A stretch of 50,550 bases of DNA from IMG/VR virus record IMGVR_UViG_3300042691_040812, positions 1-50,550 of that record. One strand, written 5' to 3'. The position numbers and the translations under genes were made by a program. How positions within the stretch are numbered: position 1 is the first letter of the stretch; each line of letters starts with the position of its first letter. The notes below the pieces were generated by a model. That model did not search any database. It was not told where the DNA came from and saw nothing but the letters and a program-made list of their open reading frames with translations. Below are positions 37,952 through 47,445 of the stretch, one piece after another. The DNA comes from a virus.

Positions 37952-37976
37952 CCCCGATTTAATATCGGGGTTTTTT
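37952..37976 (+). terminator. rho-independent terminator after the resolvase gene
   Basis: CCCCGAT (37952-37958) pairs with ATCGGGG (37964-37970) across a 5-base loop and is followed by six T residues (37971-37976). It lies between the converging plus-strand resolvase gene and the minus-strand adhesin gene. On the minus strand the stem is not followed by a T run, so it should mainly stop plus-strand transcription. Confidence 0.85.
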
Positions 37977-40900
37977 ATATTGGGCTGTCACCGTCGAAAG
38001 TCCATGTATATGATGATTGTATGTAAGTTCTTGCATTTTCGGCCGTACCACCTGAGGTATAAGTTAGACCATTAACACCAAATGTTACTCCAGTTTGTAA
38101 AGTTAAACCTGACCAACTAATTAAAAGGTTATCATAGTTAGTTGTACTTATATTAGTGTTATCGAGCATATTAATCATACTTGAAACGTTTGAAACATTC
38201 CAACCTGAAATTGGTTGATTGAAGGAAGTTGCCCCCAAGAACATGTTATTCATATTTATAACAGAACTAACGTCCCAATTTCCGATTGGTTGATTGAATG
38301 GGACATTAATAGACTGACCAAAGAACATACCAATCATATTTGTTACGGCTGAAGTTGTCCAAGCACTAATTGACGGACTTCCACCGTTATTAAAGGCAGT
38401 GTTTGAGAACATCTCTTCCATATTCTCAGATGAGGAAGTGTTCCAATTTCCAATGTTTTGGTTGAATAAATAACAACCCTTGAAAGTTCTATAGAATGAT
38501 TCAACGTTTGAAACGTTCCATCCACTTAATGGTTGATTGAATTTATGATTTGAGGTTAGGGTATGGAACATCCAACCCATATCGATAACATTATAAACAT
38601 CCCAATTTCCGATTGATTGGTCAAAATTTATAGCTGATGCGAACATTCCATACATGCTTGTTGCGGCCGAAGTATTCCAACCACTTAATGGTTGATTAAA
38701 TGAGGTATTATTTCCAAACATAGACCTAAAATTCTGAACATTAGAAACATCCCAATTATTTATATTTTTATTGAAAGAGCTAGACGCAAACATATAACTC
38801 ATATCTTCGACATTAGATGTGTTCCATCCACTAAGAGGTTGATTAAACACGCTACTATTGAACATAGAACTCATAGTTGTGACCGCAGATGTGTTCCAAT
38901 TATTTATAGGTTGATTAAAACTAATATTTCCATCAAACATTGAAGACATTTCTTGAACGTTTGATGTATTCCAACCACTTAATGGTTGATTAAATGTTGT
39001 TGAGTACAAGTTACCGTAAAACATTCTGTTCATGAAAGTTGCTGCTGATGTGTTCCAAGAACCAATAGGTTGGTTAAAAGATTGAGCGTCTCTAAACGTA
39101 TCATTGAATCTTGTTACATTTGAAACGTTCCAGTTAGAAATATTGTCGTTGAAGTTTCTCGCCCCATAGAACATTGTTGTCAAGTTATTAACCGAAGATA
39201 AATCCCAACTATTAACATTATTTATGGTTGTTAATGAATTACAATTTCTGAACATTCCTGATAAATTAGTAATACCTGATAAATTTGGAGTGTCAGTAAC
39301 ACCTGTTAATACCAAATTATTACAATTTAAGAACATACCACTGTTACTTGTAGAACTTCCTTTAATGTTACCCCATTGAACAATTTCTCTGATATTTAAT
39401 CGACTTGTGGTTACAGAATTAAAATTATAACCTATAACAGAACCATCAATTACTATAGTGTAAGTACCGGCACTAACAAAAGTTTTTGTTCTATTTGTGT
39501 AAGTGTTAGATGATGTTGAACCGTCACCCCAATAAATTGTACCCGAATAGGTTCCCGTTGGGATATATGGTAAAGTAATTGTTTGATTTGAGGTTGTTGT
39601 TCTCCAATTACTTATAAATGCTGTTGATGGCCAAGGTGTTGATGAAGGGGTTATTGTAGGGGTTACAGTTGGAGTATTTGTGTTTGTGGGTGTTTGTGTT
39701 ACAGTTGGAGTATTTGTGTTTGTAGGTGTTTGTGTGACAGTTGGTGTTATTGTTTCTGTTATACTTGGTGTAACTGTATTTGTTGGAGTAACACTTGGTG
39801 TAACTGTATTTGTTGGAGTATTTGTTGGAGTCGGAGTTGGAGTTGGTTGAATACAACCTGAATCATTTATAATCCAATTATACGGACTTCCAGTTAGTAT
39901 TGAGTATGAGGCGCTTGCTGTTACACATTCGTAAAATAGATTGGAAGCACCTAGCTCAACATTAGACTGTATTGAAGGGGCTTGAGATGCCCAACCAATT
40001 AAAATACTACTAAAATTGGTAATATCAATCGATGTATTATCCAACATAAATGACATTGTATAAACATTAGAAATATTCCAACCACTCATTGTTTGATTGT
40101 ATGATGATGTATTATAAAACATGTTAGACATACTTAAAACGTTTGAAGTATTCCAAGAATTTATGTTTTGATTGAATGAGGTTGCGTCATAAAACATAGA
40201 TTCCATATTGTTTACGTTTGAAGTATCCCATCCACTAATATCTTGATTAAATGAAGTTGCTCCATAAAATAAACCAGACATATCAGTAACATTGACAGTG
40301 TTCCACGAACCTATATTTTGGTTAAATGAAGTTGCAAATTCAAACATATATGACATATTCCCTAAATTGGATATATCCCATCCACTAATATCTTGATTGA
40401 ATAAAGTTGCCGAGCAAAACATATTCGACATACTCTGAACGTTGGATACATCCCACCCCCCAATATTTTGGTTAAAGTATGAATCACCATCAAACATAAA
40501 TCTCATATCATCCACGTTGGTGGTGTTCCAAGAAGATATATCCCCGTCAAATATACTACCTGCAAATACACTATTCATACTTGAAATATTTGAAGTATCC
40601 CAAGAATTTATGTTGTTTACAGTTGAAAGTGACGTACAATCTTTAAATAGGGACGCTATACTCGAAATACTAACCAAGTTAATTGTATCTGTTACGGCTG
40701 TAATTACCAAATTTGAACATCCCGAAAACATACCAAAATTACTACCTGAGTCACCTTTTAAATTTCCAAATTGTAGAATTTCTTTAATTGAGTTCGAACT
40801 ACCATTATCATATAGACCAAAACTAAATCCTTCTACCTTACCATTAATTGTTATTATGTAGTCTGTTGGTATATTATATGTGTGAGTTCTATTTGTGTAT

Positions 40901-43900
40901 GTATTTGATGAAAAAGTACCATCACCCCAATCGATTATTCCTGTATAAATTCCTGTAGGGGAATATGGTAAATAAATTGTAGATGTACCATCCCACTTGG
41001 AGATGAATGGTACTATTGCAACTGAAGTTGGAGTTGGTGTAATTGTTGGTGTTTGTGTTGTAGTAGGGGTCGTTGTAGAAGACGGGAATGGTGTAATTGT
41101 GTTTGTGGGGGTTATTGTTGGAGTTGGAGTTGGAGTTGGTGTTTGGGTTTCCGCCGGCTCAACTGAAGGAACAAAACATGCCATATGTAGATTATTATTA
41201 CCGGCATCCAATAAGTATATTTTATTATCATAAGAATTATAACCTATTTGTGAAATACTAGAAATTGTTGTATAAGTTGTTGAGTTCAAAGTAAAGTTAT
41301 TCAAGTCGAAATGTGCAACAATATTTGGAGACATAGCGGCATGAATAAAGTTGTAATCGTAATCATATGTTATACTAATTATAGGTGATGAAAAACTAGA
41401 CAAATCTATAACGAATTGAATAGAATTTGTTGACATATCCCAAGCCATGATTCCTGAAAAATTATTTGATGGGATGTAGGTAAGACCATCAAATTCATTG
41501 AAAATTATTTCTGAATATGGAATAGAATAGAAGTTTCCTAAAACAGTAGTAGAAAAAGTTGTACAATCAATTTTAGTGATTGTGCTATTATTTCTACCCA
41601 CACAAACTATACAGTTATTTAATGAGTCATATACTAAAGAACCCATATAACCATCACTTAAACCTATATTAATAACTGTAGTATTAGTAACTAAACTATA
41701 AACTTGAATAGATGATTCTGAAGAATATAAAATGTAAGCTCTTTGGTTTATGGTGTCGATGGCTACAGAAATAGGTTGGGTTAAGAATGATGAAATTGAA
41801 AATACACCAGTGTTTGTGGGTGTGTAGAAGACATCGGTATTATTAGTAGTTGTGTTAGGTACGAACAAATAGTTTTGGCTCTCATCAAAAAATGGCTGAG
41901 ACATATTTTCACCAGTAGGTAGTTGACCAAGTATGTTTGTAGTCGAGGCTGAAAAATACTCTACTAATCCAGCATAACCTAAATAAGTTTCGCTAACATA
42001 TACATAACCATTATTTATATCAAAGGTAATCGTATTAGGTGTACCTGATAAACTTGTAATTAAAGTCGGAGCACATATTGGAGTTGAAGTTTGTGTTGGA
42101 GTAATCGTCGGAGTATTTGTCGGAGTAGGAGTAGGGTAAATTGATTGACAAGGTAAAAGTCTAATTATACCATTGAAATTAAAACCATTAAAATTATTAA
42201 ATGACCCTAAACACATTACTTTATTATTTTCATCAACAAAAGTATCAACAACTTTGTTGTTGAATCCTGGTAATGTGTAAAATTGAGTGTTAATTAATCC
42301 ATCTTTATTTATTTTCAATATAGAACCGTTCTCAATACCGTTGAATGACGAACCACTAAACATTGTTATAATTAGGTTATCGTCAACAGATTGTGATATT
42401 GAAGTTATATATCCCACAGAAGAGGAAGTTCCAACATTTAATTGGAATACTGAGTCTGGAGTTCCACTTAAATTAAGTTTTATAAATCCATAGTTTTGAC
42501 CATAAACACTATAATTAGAGAATGTACCTGAAACATATACACTATTCTCAGAATCTACAAATAAAGTTATTGGAGTACCATCAAAACCAGAACCAACACT
42601 AAAAGTAGGGTCAACTGTACCATCGGAGTTTAATTTTATTATTTTTGAGGCTAAATAAACCGTATTATAATAACTGAATGAACCAACTACAATAATTGAA
42701 TCATCCTCCAAAACTGTAATTTTTGTAACAATTCCATTGAAACCACTTATAGATTGGAATGTTGAATCCAAAGTTCCATCAGAATTTAATCTACAAAAAG
42801 AATTTACTGAAACACCATCGTAACTGTTAAACGTCCCTCCAACTATTATTTTATTATTTGATTGAATATCTAAAGTTAAAACAGCGTCTGAAAAACCAAC
42901 TCCCACTGAAAAAGATGTGTCTAATGTACCATCGGAGTTAAGTCTACAAATACCATTTCTACTAACTCCACTATAGAATTGAAATAAACCACCACAAATT
43001 AATTTACCATTAGGTTCCTCTAAAACATTTACAGGTGAAAATTCTGAAATTGTTATTGAAGAAAAACCCGAAGAAGTAATAAAAGTATTATCAACAACTC
43101 CATTAGGTTTAATTTTTATAATTCCTGAACATGAGTAAGAATTGTAGGAAGTAAAACTTCCGACAATAATGTAATTTCCATCAGATAATTGAATAATTTT
43201 TTGGTTATCAATTAGTGGGTTAAGTCCTGTACCTATAACAAATGAATAGTCTATTCCTGTATTTTGACAAGGTGTTGTGCTGGGAGTTAAACTAATTGTT
43301 GGAGTTTGTGAAGGAGTTCTAGTAACTGTGGCAGTTGGAGTTACACTAGGTAAAGGTATACAGTTTAAACAGTCAAAGAGGTTACCACTTTGAATTAATT
43401 CTAAAGATGCTGTGGTAGGCGCAAAAATATCACTTATATAAGTAACACATAATCCTTCACCATTAATTATTGCATTGAAAGTAGAACCAGTATTAAATGG
43501 TATTGTTTCTTTAACTATGTAAGAATTACCATTAGAACAGTTTAATAATAATTTGTTAAAGTTACTCTCGAATGATGACTGAAAAATATTAAAATCTACA
43601 TTATCTTGTAGAATACAGTTCTGATTTGTGTTTATTGGTGTTGTACTTGGAGTTGGTGTTATGAAATTATAGAAGAAAGTAGTTGCTGAAACAGTTACCG
43701 ATTTGTTAAGGCAGTAACTAGTTGGAGTAATTGTTACCGTTGGAGTAATTGTTGGAGTAATTGTAACTGATGGGGTTGGAGTTCCTCCAGTCATTAAACA
43801 ATCAAAATTTGCCGTAAAATCAAAAGTATTACAAACATCAGTATTTGATGGGGTTGGAGTAGGACAAAATACATTAAAGAAAGAACTACTTAAATCTGGA

Positions 43901-44793
43901 CATAAACTATAACTTGGAGAACCACCAAATATTATACAATCACCACCTAAGTATGTTGAAATACACCATCTTGTCTCACCTGATTTATAAAATAAAAAAG
44001 AGTTAGTTTGACAATATGGGCAATAATAAAATGATTTTCCATTATATTCTCCATAATAATCATAAGAACCATTATATTGTGATGTTGCACTAAAGTTAGT
44101 AAAAACACAAAAACTATTATTTGTACAAGAAGTATATTGTGTTGTTGTGGGTGTTGGTGTTAAAGTTGAAGAAGGAGTTATTGTTGGAGTTGATGTTGTT
44201 ACAAAAGATGGAAGTGGTGTTTTAGTTTGTGTGTTGGTTGGGGTATTCGAAGGTGTTACTGTGTTGGTTTGGGTATTCGAAGGTGTTACTGTATTAGTTT
44301 GTGTATTGGTTGGAGTTACTGTGTTGGTTGGGGTATTCGAAGGTGTTGTCGGTGCGGAAGTAGATGTGGGAGTTTGAGTTGCCGTCCTTGTTGGAAATGG
44401 TGTTTTTGTATTACTTGGTGTTATAGTAGGGGTTACATTAGGTGTTGGTGTTTTTGTTGGTGTTGTTGTTTTTGTGGGGGTTAAAGTTTGACTAGGTGTA
44501 TTTGTTGGTGTTTTTGTGTTAGTTGGAGTCGGAGTTGGCGATGGTAATGGTAAACATGTGTAAACTGTAGTACAAGCACTACATGTGGAGTAACCGGATG
44601 ATGGGATGTTTAATATACTAACAACAGAGACTGTTGAAGTATAACCTGTTGAAATGAAGAAAGAACAACCACTATAAATTTCTGTTTCTAAATAATATGA
44701 TTCACCTACTATAAAGGGTGATGGGGTTGAAACTTGCGTTTGAAATGTGACAGAATCACAACAGCCTGAAAATTTGTGCCAAAGTAAACTCAC
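37975..44793 (-). CDS. giant modular adhesin: Thr/Pro linkers, two beta-propellers, two BspA-like LRR regions, 2272 aa
   Basis: It starts at GTG (44793), two bases after the stop of the 74-aa gene. Order from the N-terminus: Cys-rich head (1-85, [10 protein letters not shown]); Thr/Pro linker (about 86-222); a Cys-rich domain with [15 protein letters not shown] (223-310); further short domains and linkers; delta-60-type propeller repeats (about 520-888, [11 protein letters not shown] repeats); a linker; a second propeller of YVTN/NHL type (about 905-1212); a linker; then two duplicated units, each a WGDG-containing beta domain followed by BspA-like leucine-rich repeats (about 1263-1650 and 1728-2272) of the form FNQxxxxWNTSNVxxMSxMF. 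There is no signal peptide, so export is unlikely and a virion adhesin is the best guess; other binding roles remain possible. It is the only large gene on the minus strand. Confidence 0.85.
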   Translation of the reverse strand: MSLLWHKFSGCCDSVTFQTQVSTPSPFIVGESYYLETEIYSGCSFFISTGYTSTVSVVSILNIPSSGYSTCSACTTVYTCLPLPSPTPTPTNTKTPTNTPSQTLTPTKTTTPTKTPTPNVTPTITPSNTKTPFPTRTATQTPTSTSAPTTPSNTPTNTVTPTNTQTNTVTPSNTQTNTVTPSNTPTNTQTKTPLPSFVTTSTPTITPSSTLTPTPTTTQYTSCTNNSFCVFTNFSATSQYNGSYDYYGEYNGKSFYYCPYCQTNSFLFYKSGETRWCISTYLGGDCIIFGGSPSYSLCPDLSSSFFNVFCPTPTPSNTDVCNTFDFTANFDCLMTGGTPTPSVTITPTITPTVTITPTSYCLNKSVTVSATTFFYNFITPTPSTTPINTNQNCILQDNVDFNIFQSSFESNFNKLLLNCSNGNSYIVKETIPFNTGSTFNAIINGEGLCVTYISDIFAPTTASLELIQSGNLFDCLNCIPLPSVTPTATVTRTPSQTPTISLTPSTTPCQNTGIDYSFVIGTGLNPLIDNQKIIQLSDGNYIIVGSFTSYNSYSCSGIIKIKPNGVVDNTFITSSGFSSITISEFSPVNVLEEPNGKLICGGLFQFYSGVSRNGICRLNSDGTLDTSFSVGVGFSDAVLTLDIQSNNKIIVGGTFNSYDGVSVNSFCRLNSDGTLDSTFQSISGFNGIVTKITVLEDDSIIVVGSFSYYNTVYLASKIIKLNSDGTVDPTFSVGSGFDGTPITLFVDSENSVYVSGTFSNYSVYGQNYGFIKLNLSGTPDSVFQLNVGTSSSVGYITSISQSVDDNLIITMFSGSSFNGIENGSILKINKDGLINTQFYTLPGFNNKVVDTFVDENNKVMCLGSFNNFNGFNFNGIIRLLPCQSIYPTPTPTNTPTITPTQTSTPICAPTLITSLSGTPNTITFDINNGYVYVSETYLGYAGLVEYFSASTTNILGQLPTGENMSQPFFDESQNYLFVPNTTTNNTDVFYTPTNTGVFSISSFLTQPISVAIDTINQRAYILYSSESSIQVYSLVTNTTVINIGLSDGYMGSLVYDSLNNCIVCVGRNNSTITKIDCTTFSTTVLGNFYSIPYSEIIFNEFDGLTYIPSNNFSGIMAWDMSTNSIQFVIDLSSFSSPIISITYDYDYNFIHAAMSPNIVAHFDLNNFTLNSTTYTTISSISQIGYNSYDNKIYLLDAGNNNLHMACFVPSVEPAETQTPTPTPTPTITPTNTITPFPSSTTTPTTTQTPTITPTPTSVAIVPFISKWDGTSTIYLPYSPTGIYTGIIDWGDGTFSSNTYTNRTHTYNIPTDYIITINGKVEGFSFGLYDNGSSNSIKEILQFGNLKGDSGSNFGMFSGCSNLVITAVTDTINLVSISSIASLFKDCTSLSTVNNINSWDTSNISSMNSVFAGSIFDGDISSWNTTNVDDMRFMFDGDSYFNQNIGGWDVSNVQSMSNMFCSATLFNQDISGWDISNLGNMSYMFEFATSFNQNIGSWNTVNVTDMSGLFYGATSFNQDISGWDTSNVNNMESMFYDATSFNQNINSWNTSNVLSMSNMFYNTSSYNQTMSGWNISNVYTMSFMLDNTSIDITNFSSILIGWASQAPSIQSNVELGASNLFYECVTASASYSILTGSPYNWIINDSGCIQPTPTPTPTNTPTNTVTPSVTPTNTVTPSITETITPTVTQTPTNTNTPTVTQTPTNTNTPTVTPTITPSSTPWPSTAFISNWRTTTSNQTITLPYIPTGTYSGTIYWGDGSTSSNTYTNRTKTFVSAGTYTIVIDGSVIGYNFNSVTTSRLNIREIVQWGNIKGSSTSNSGMFLNCNNLVLTGVTDTPNLSGITNLSGMFRNCNSLTTINNVNSWDLSSVNNLTTMFYGARNFNDNISNWNVSNVTRFNDTFRDAQSFNQPIGSWNTSAATFMNRMFYGNLYSTTFNQPLSGWNTSNVQEMSSMFDGNISFNQPINNWNTSAVTTMSSMFNSSVFNQPLSGWNTSNVEDMSYMFASSSFNKNINNWDVSNVQNFRSMFGNNTSFNQPLSGWNTSAATSMYGMFASAINFDQSIGNWDVYNVIDMGWMFHTLTSNHKFNQPLSGWNVSNVESFYRTFKGCYLFNQNIGNWNTSSSENMEEMFSNTAFNNGGSPSISAWTTSAVTNMIGMFFGQSINVPFNQPIGNWDVSSVINMNNMFLGATSFNQPISGWNVSNVSSMINMLDNTNISTTNYDNLLISWSGLTLQTGVTFGVNGLTYTSGGTAENARTYIQSSYTWTFDGDSPI
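39671..39742 (-). repeat. 36-nt tandem repeat in the second Thr/Pro linker
   Basis: Two copies of a 36-base unit (39671-39706 and 39707-39742) differ at only a few bases and encode two copies of [12 protein letters not shown] in the linker between the two BspA-like regions of the 2272-aa protein. The unit is a multiple of three, so gain or loss changes the linker length without a frameshift. Confidence 0.8.
44241..44340 (-). repeat. 30-nt tandem repeat in the first Thr/Pro linker
   Basis: A 30-base unit begins at 44241, 44271, 44301 and, partially, 44331. Read on the minus strand it encodes ten-residue repeats of the type [10 protein letters not shown] in the linker near residues 150-185. 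The first two copies are almost identical; the third is more diverged. Because the unit is a multiple of three, slippage would change linker length while keeping the frame. Confidence 0.8.
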
Positions 44794-44794
44794 C

Positions 44795-45019
44795 TTATGT
44801 TACAGAAAAACAATTGTTTATTTCACACCCATCATTATCAACCACTCGCAAACAAAAACTTGGAAAAGATTGTAGAGGGGTTGGCACTGTAAAAACATAA
44901 GGTAATTGACTACTTTGAATGAAATCTATATAATAACATTCACTCGACCCCGACATGCATAAATAAATCTCATAGGGAGAAGAACCAACTACATTACTTA
45001 CAGTTACTGATACTGGCAT
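44795..45019 (-). CDS. small SSPY/C-type cap-domain protein, 74 aa
   Basis: A homologue of the cap domains at 25224 and 32255: [20 protein letters not shown], a second Cys at SECYYI, and the end [15 protein letters not shown]. Alignment to these proteins places the start at ATG 45019 (MPVSVTV) or, two codons earlier, 45025 (MNMPVSV); longer readings to 45133 would run back over the primase start and add unrelated sequence. Unlike its two relatives it lacks a Thr/Pro tail. It is followed after one base by the giant 2272-aa gene, so the pair forms an operon similar in order to 32255/32607. Function unknown. Confidence 0.75.
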   Translation of the reverse strand: MPVSVTVSNVVGSSPYEIYLCMSGSSECYYIDFIQSSQLPYVFTVPTPLQSFPSFCLRVVDNDGCEINNCFSVT

Positions 45020-45022
45020 ATT

Positions 45023-45030
45023 CATAAATA
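45023..45030 (-). promoter_or_regulatory. TATTTATG box upstream of the minus-strand adhesin pair
   Basis: On the minus strand TATTTATG runs from 45030 to 45023 and ends 3 bases before the preferred ATG at 45019; its last three bases are the alternative ATG at 45025. It differs from the plus-strand box by one base. Its presence before the only minus-strand structural-type unit supports a shared regulatory element of the adhesin and tail genes. Confidence 0.4.
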
Positions 45031-45055
45031 TAGAATGGTACAAAAGTTTGTGAAG

Positions 45056-45086
45056 TTTGATTTGTTTAGTTTTTTGATTATATTTC
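45056..45086 (+). promoter_or_regulatory. candidate host-type (Bacteroidetes) promoter for the primase operon
   Basis: TTTG at 45056-45059 is followed 19 bases later by TATATTTC (45079-45086), which matches the Bacteroidetes -7 element TAnnTTTG at all fixed positions except the last. The known arrangement is TTTG near -33 and TAnnTTTG near -7. It lies in the divergent gap of about 70 bases before the primase ATG at 45093 and would give a transcript starting close to that ATG. It differs from the TATTTATA boxes, consistent with early versus late expression; this is inference. Confidence 0.4.
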
Positions 45087-45092
45087 GTTGAT

Positions 45093-45989
45093 ATGGAAGA
45101 CCAAGAAGTATTGGTAGATTTATTACGGGACATACTTGGGAAAGAAAAACAATACTACCCGAGTAAGGGACAGATTGCCTTTAACTGTTATGTGTGCGAT
45201 GAGGGTAGAAATAAAGGAAATCTTGAAATTAATGTAAATCACCACGTTTACAAATGTTGGAGTTGTTGTGAGATAAACGGAACTCAAGGAGCCCTTGGGA
45301 AACTCGTTGACATTGTTGGAAATAAAAAACAAAAAAAATTATATTCAGTATTCAAACCCCAAGACTTACAAAGGGAAGAAAGAAAGAGAGTTTATCTAAG
45401 ACTTCCAAAAGATTTTATTTCATTCAAAGACTACAATCCAAGACATATTCCTCATATCCATGCAAAGAAGTACCTCCAAAGTAGAGGTATCACAGATGAA
45501 ATTATAGAAAAATACGGAATAGGATTTGCAACAGATGGTGAGTATGCTAATAGGATAATTGTACCTTCTTACGATAAAGAAGGGGAGTTAAACTTTTTTG
45601 TATCAAGAGCTTGGTATAAGACAAAGAGTAAATATAAAAACCCCGAAGCTCCAAAAGAGTTAATCATCTTTAATGAAAACTTAATTGATTGGAACAAACC
45701 AATTCACCTATGTGAAGGAGTATTTGATAGTTTCTTTTTGGATAACTCAATTCCACTTCTTGGAAAGCATTTATCTGAGTTATTATTTGGAGAGTTATAT
45801 GATAAAGCCAAAAGTGACATTATTATTTGTTTGGATGGGGACGCATTTGAAAATGCTAAAAAAATTTATCAACACTTAAACGGAGGTAAACTACAAGGTA
45901 GAATAAAAATATTAAAGTTACCTATTGATAAAGATGTTTGTGATTTACGTGGTAATATAAATGATTTTTACTATAAAATGAATTTTTAA
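45093..45989 (+). CDS. DNA primase, T4 gp61-like (zinc finger plus TOPRIM)
   Basis: The primase makes RNA primers at the fork together with the helicase at 545. Residues 32-58 form a zinc-binding motif (CYVC at 32-35 and CWSC at 55-58, with C59 beside it) inside a DnaG-type N-terminal zinc finger. The TOPRIM domain is seen at E208 in LCEGVFD and D248/D250 in ICLDGDAF. At 298 aa it is close to T4 gp61 (about 340 aa) and shorter than bacterial DnaG, and lacks a separate helicase-interaction domain of the DnaG type. It starts the plus-strand recombination operon and is divergent from the minus-strand adhesin unit. Confidence 0.88.
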   Translation: MEDQEVLVDLLRDILGKEKQYYPSKGQIAFNCYVCDEGRNKGNLEINVNHHVYKCWSCCEINGTQGALGKLVDIVGNKKQKKLYSVFKPQDLQREERKRVYLRLPKDFISFKDYNPRHIPHIHAKKYLQSRGITDEIIEKYGIGFATDGEYANRIIVPSYDKEGELNFFVSRAWYKTKSKYKNPEAPKELIIFNENLIDWNKPIHLCEGVFDSFFLDNSIPLLGKHLSELLFGELYDKAKSDIIICLDGDAFENAKKIYQHLNGGKLQGRIKILKLPIDKDVCDLRGNINDFYYKMNF

Positions 45990-45990
45990 A

Positions 45991-46335
45991 ATGCTCTATA
46001 AAAGAATAAAATTAAAAGACATAAAACAAAGTAATTGTGTGGATTATAAATCTAGTAGAAAAAAACTAAGTGAGACTTTTATATCTGAAGGGTATAATCC
46101 AAGAATTGGTTTTATATCGGTTGGGTTAGATAATAAAATAATTAATGGAAATCACAGGTATTGTTTATTATTAAAAAAATATGGAGGAGAACATAATATA
46201 ATTGTTAGGAAAAAAATGATTACACACGGAGTAATAAATTTTATAACAACCTTAATTTCTATTATACTATCACCTATTATTTTTCCGTATTATATGATAA
46301 AAGATTATTATAAAGAAAAAAATGAAATTGAATGA
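45991..46335 (+). CDS. small ParB-like domain protein with a C-terminal membrane helix, 114 aa
   Basis: Residues 1-75 resemble a short ParB/sulfiredoxin-like domain: IKLKDIKQS at the start and NGNHRYCLLL at 53-62, matching the GxHR motif of ParB-like nucleotide-binding domains. Residues about 82-102 are a hydrophobic helix (VINFITTLISIILSPIIFPY), followed by a charged Lys-rich tail. The gene starts one base after the primase stop and overlaps the nuclease gene by 14 bases, so it belongs to the replication operon. The combination suggests a membrane-bound regulator or anchor; that is inference, and ParB resemblance rests on one motif. Confidence 0.6.
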   Translation: MLYKRIKLKDIKQSNCVDYKSSRKKLSETFISEGYNPRIGFISVGLDNKIINGNHRYCLLLKKYGGEHNIIVRKKMITHGVINFITTLISIILSPIIFPYYMIKDYYKEKNEIE

Positions 46336-47176
46336 AATTGCATCTGAAATAAGACAGATACTTGAAGACAAAAGAAAGGAGATTGAACTCACTTTCGTTG
46401 AGGATACCCATACCTACTATATGAAGGATTTGGATGGAGAAATTAAAACTTCATTTCCATCGGTCAGTAAGGTATTGAAAAAATTCTACGAAGAGTTTGA
46501 TTCTGAAACTATATCTTACAATAAGTCAAATGGAGACCCCGAAGTCCAAAAGAAATTACTTGCTGAGTGGAAAGCTGCTGGAGACTATTCAACCAATATG
46601 GGTAGTAGGGTTCACTATATGCTTGAAAAGAAACTGATTGAGGATTACGGAAACTACAAAGAGGTTCGACAACCAATCTTTGAATGTGACTTCACTCAGA
46701 TATTGAAAGGGGACAGTATGATAAATGCGGGTAATAAGTATTTGAAACTTATGAACGAAAGGAATACTGTTTTACTTGATACGGAAATTGTATTAGGTCA
46801 TCCTGAGATTGGGTATACTGGTCAGCCCGACAAAGTTTGGATTGTTGAAAACAAACAAAAAACAGGATTTGGATTATTGATTACAGACTGGAAGACCAAC
46901 AAACCAAAAAACTTTATGCCAACAAGGTTCACCAAGAAGATGAAACACCCATTCCAAGACATAGATGATACCGCACTCGGACACTACTACCTCCAACTTC
47001 CTTTTTATGGTAAGTTAATTCTAAAGATGTTAGAGGGGACTAAGTATGAAAACATAAGATTGTATGGTTGTATTGTTACTTTACTTAGAGAGGATTCTGA
47101 ATTCGAAGAGTTTAGGGTTCCTCAGAAAGTAATTGACACTATTTTAGAGATGGATATGAAACAATATTTGATTTAA
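46322..47176 (+). CDS. PD-(D/E)XK exonuclease, RecB/Cas4-like family
   Basis: The residues of a RecB-type nuclease are visible in order: GSRVH (H98), D170 in GQPDKVW, D189-W-K191 in ITDWKT, and the Q225xxxY229 motif in HYYLQLPFYG. This is the metal-dependent core that degrades DNA ends. No Cys cluster is present, so an iron-sulfur Cas4/AddB type is unlikely. At 284 aa it is a single-domain enzyme. It sits with the primase and the gp46/gp47 pair, fitting a role in DNA end processing or recombination. Start is ATG 46322, in a direct-repeat context (ATGAAATTG twice); the second ATG at 46332 is out of frame. Confidence 0.85.
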   Translation: MKLNEIASEIRQILEDKRKEIELTFVEDTHTYYMKDLDGEIKTSFPSVSKVLKKFYEEFDSETISYNKSNGDPEVQKKLLAEWKAAGDYSTNMGSRVHYMLEKKLIEDYGNYKEVRQPIFECDFTQILKGDSMINAGNKYLKLMNERNTVLLDTEIVLGHPEIGYTGQPDKVWIVENKQKTGFGLLITDWKTNKPKNFMPTRFTKKMKHPFQDIDDTALGHYYLQLPFYGKLILKMLEGTKYENIRLYGCIVTLLREDSEFEEFRVPQKVIDTILEMDMKQYLI

Positions 47177-47208
47177 TACCTTTTTATAACTAAATTTAAT
47201 AAAAAATT

Positions 47209-47445
47209 ATGAGCGAAATTATCAAACCAAGAATTGAGTTATCCAAAATGGAACCAATTCAATGCGAAAAATGTGGATGTAAGTTGTTTGAAGAAGTATC
47301 TATGTTAAAAAAAGTTCCAGCACTTATGACTGGTTCACCACAAGATACAATCGTACCTTTCCCAACTTATGCTTGTAGAGACTGTGGACATATCAATGAC
47401 GAACTCAATCCATTCTTCGAAGACACCCCAAAAATCGAACTTTAA
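47209..47445 (+). CDS. small zinc-ribbon protein, 78 aa
   Basis: Two CxxC pairs (C19/C22 in CEKCGC, C56/C59 in CRDCGH) separated by 33 residues form a zinc-ribbon, a fold often used for nucleic-acid or protein contacts. There is no catalytic motif or membrane segment. It has a 32-base A-rich leader and shares its last stop base with the ATG of the gp47-like gene (TAATG), so expression is coupled to the nuclease. It could be a cofactor of the gp47/gp46 complex, which is inference from position only. Confidence 0.75.
   Translation: MSEIIKPRIELSKMEPIQCEKCGCKLFEEVSMLKKVPALMTGSPQDTIVPFPTYACRDCGHINDELNPFFEDTPKIEL

Noticed and set aside
38757-38908. TATTTATA octamers at 38757-38764 and 38901-38908
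   Set aside because: They lie inside the minus-strand adhesin gene, opposite its coding strand, with no plus-strand gene after them; they show the chance background for this AT-rich octamer.
38343-41233. Regular repeats that could look like a CRISPR-like or non-coding repeat array
   Set aside because: The spacing and variation fit BspA-like leucine-rich repeats in one long open frame; there are no identical repeats with unique spacers of constant length.
44147-44484. Plus-strand open frames rich in Val/Gly and Cys/Trp
   Set aside because: These mirror the Thr/Pro linker codons of the minus-strand adhesin in other frames and have no coding context.
45020-45133. Longer reading of the small minus-strand gene starting at 45133
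   Set aside because: It would overlap the primase start and add sequence without similarity to the related cap domains at 25224 and 32255; the aligned start is 45019 or 45025.
46322-47176. Possibility that the PD-(D/E)XK nuclease is a Cas4 of a CRISPR system
   Set aside because: There is no Cys cluster for an iron-sulfur centre and no CRISPR array or cas gene nearby; the DNA-recombination context fits better.
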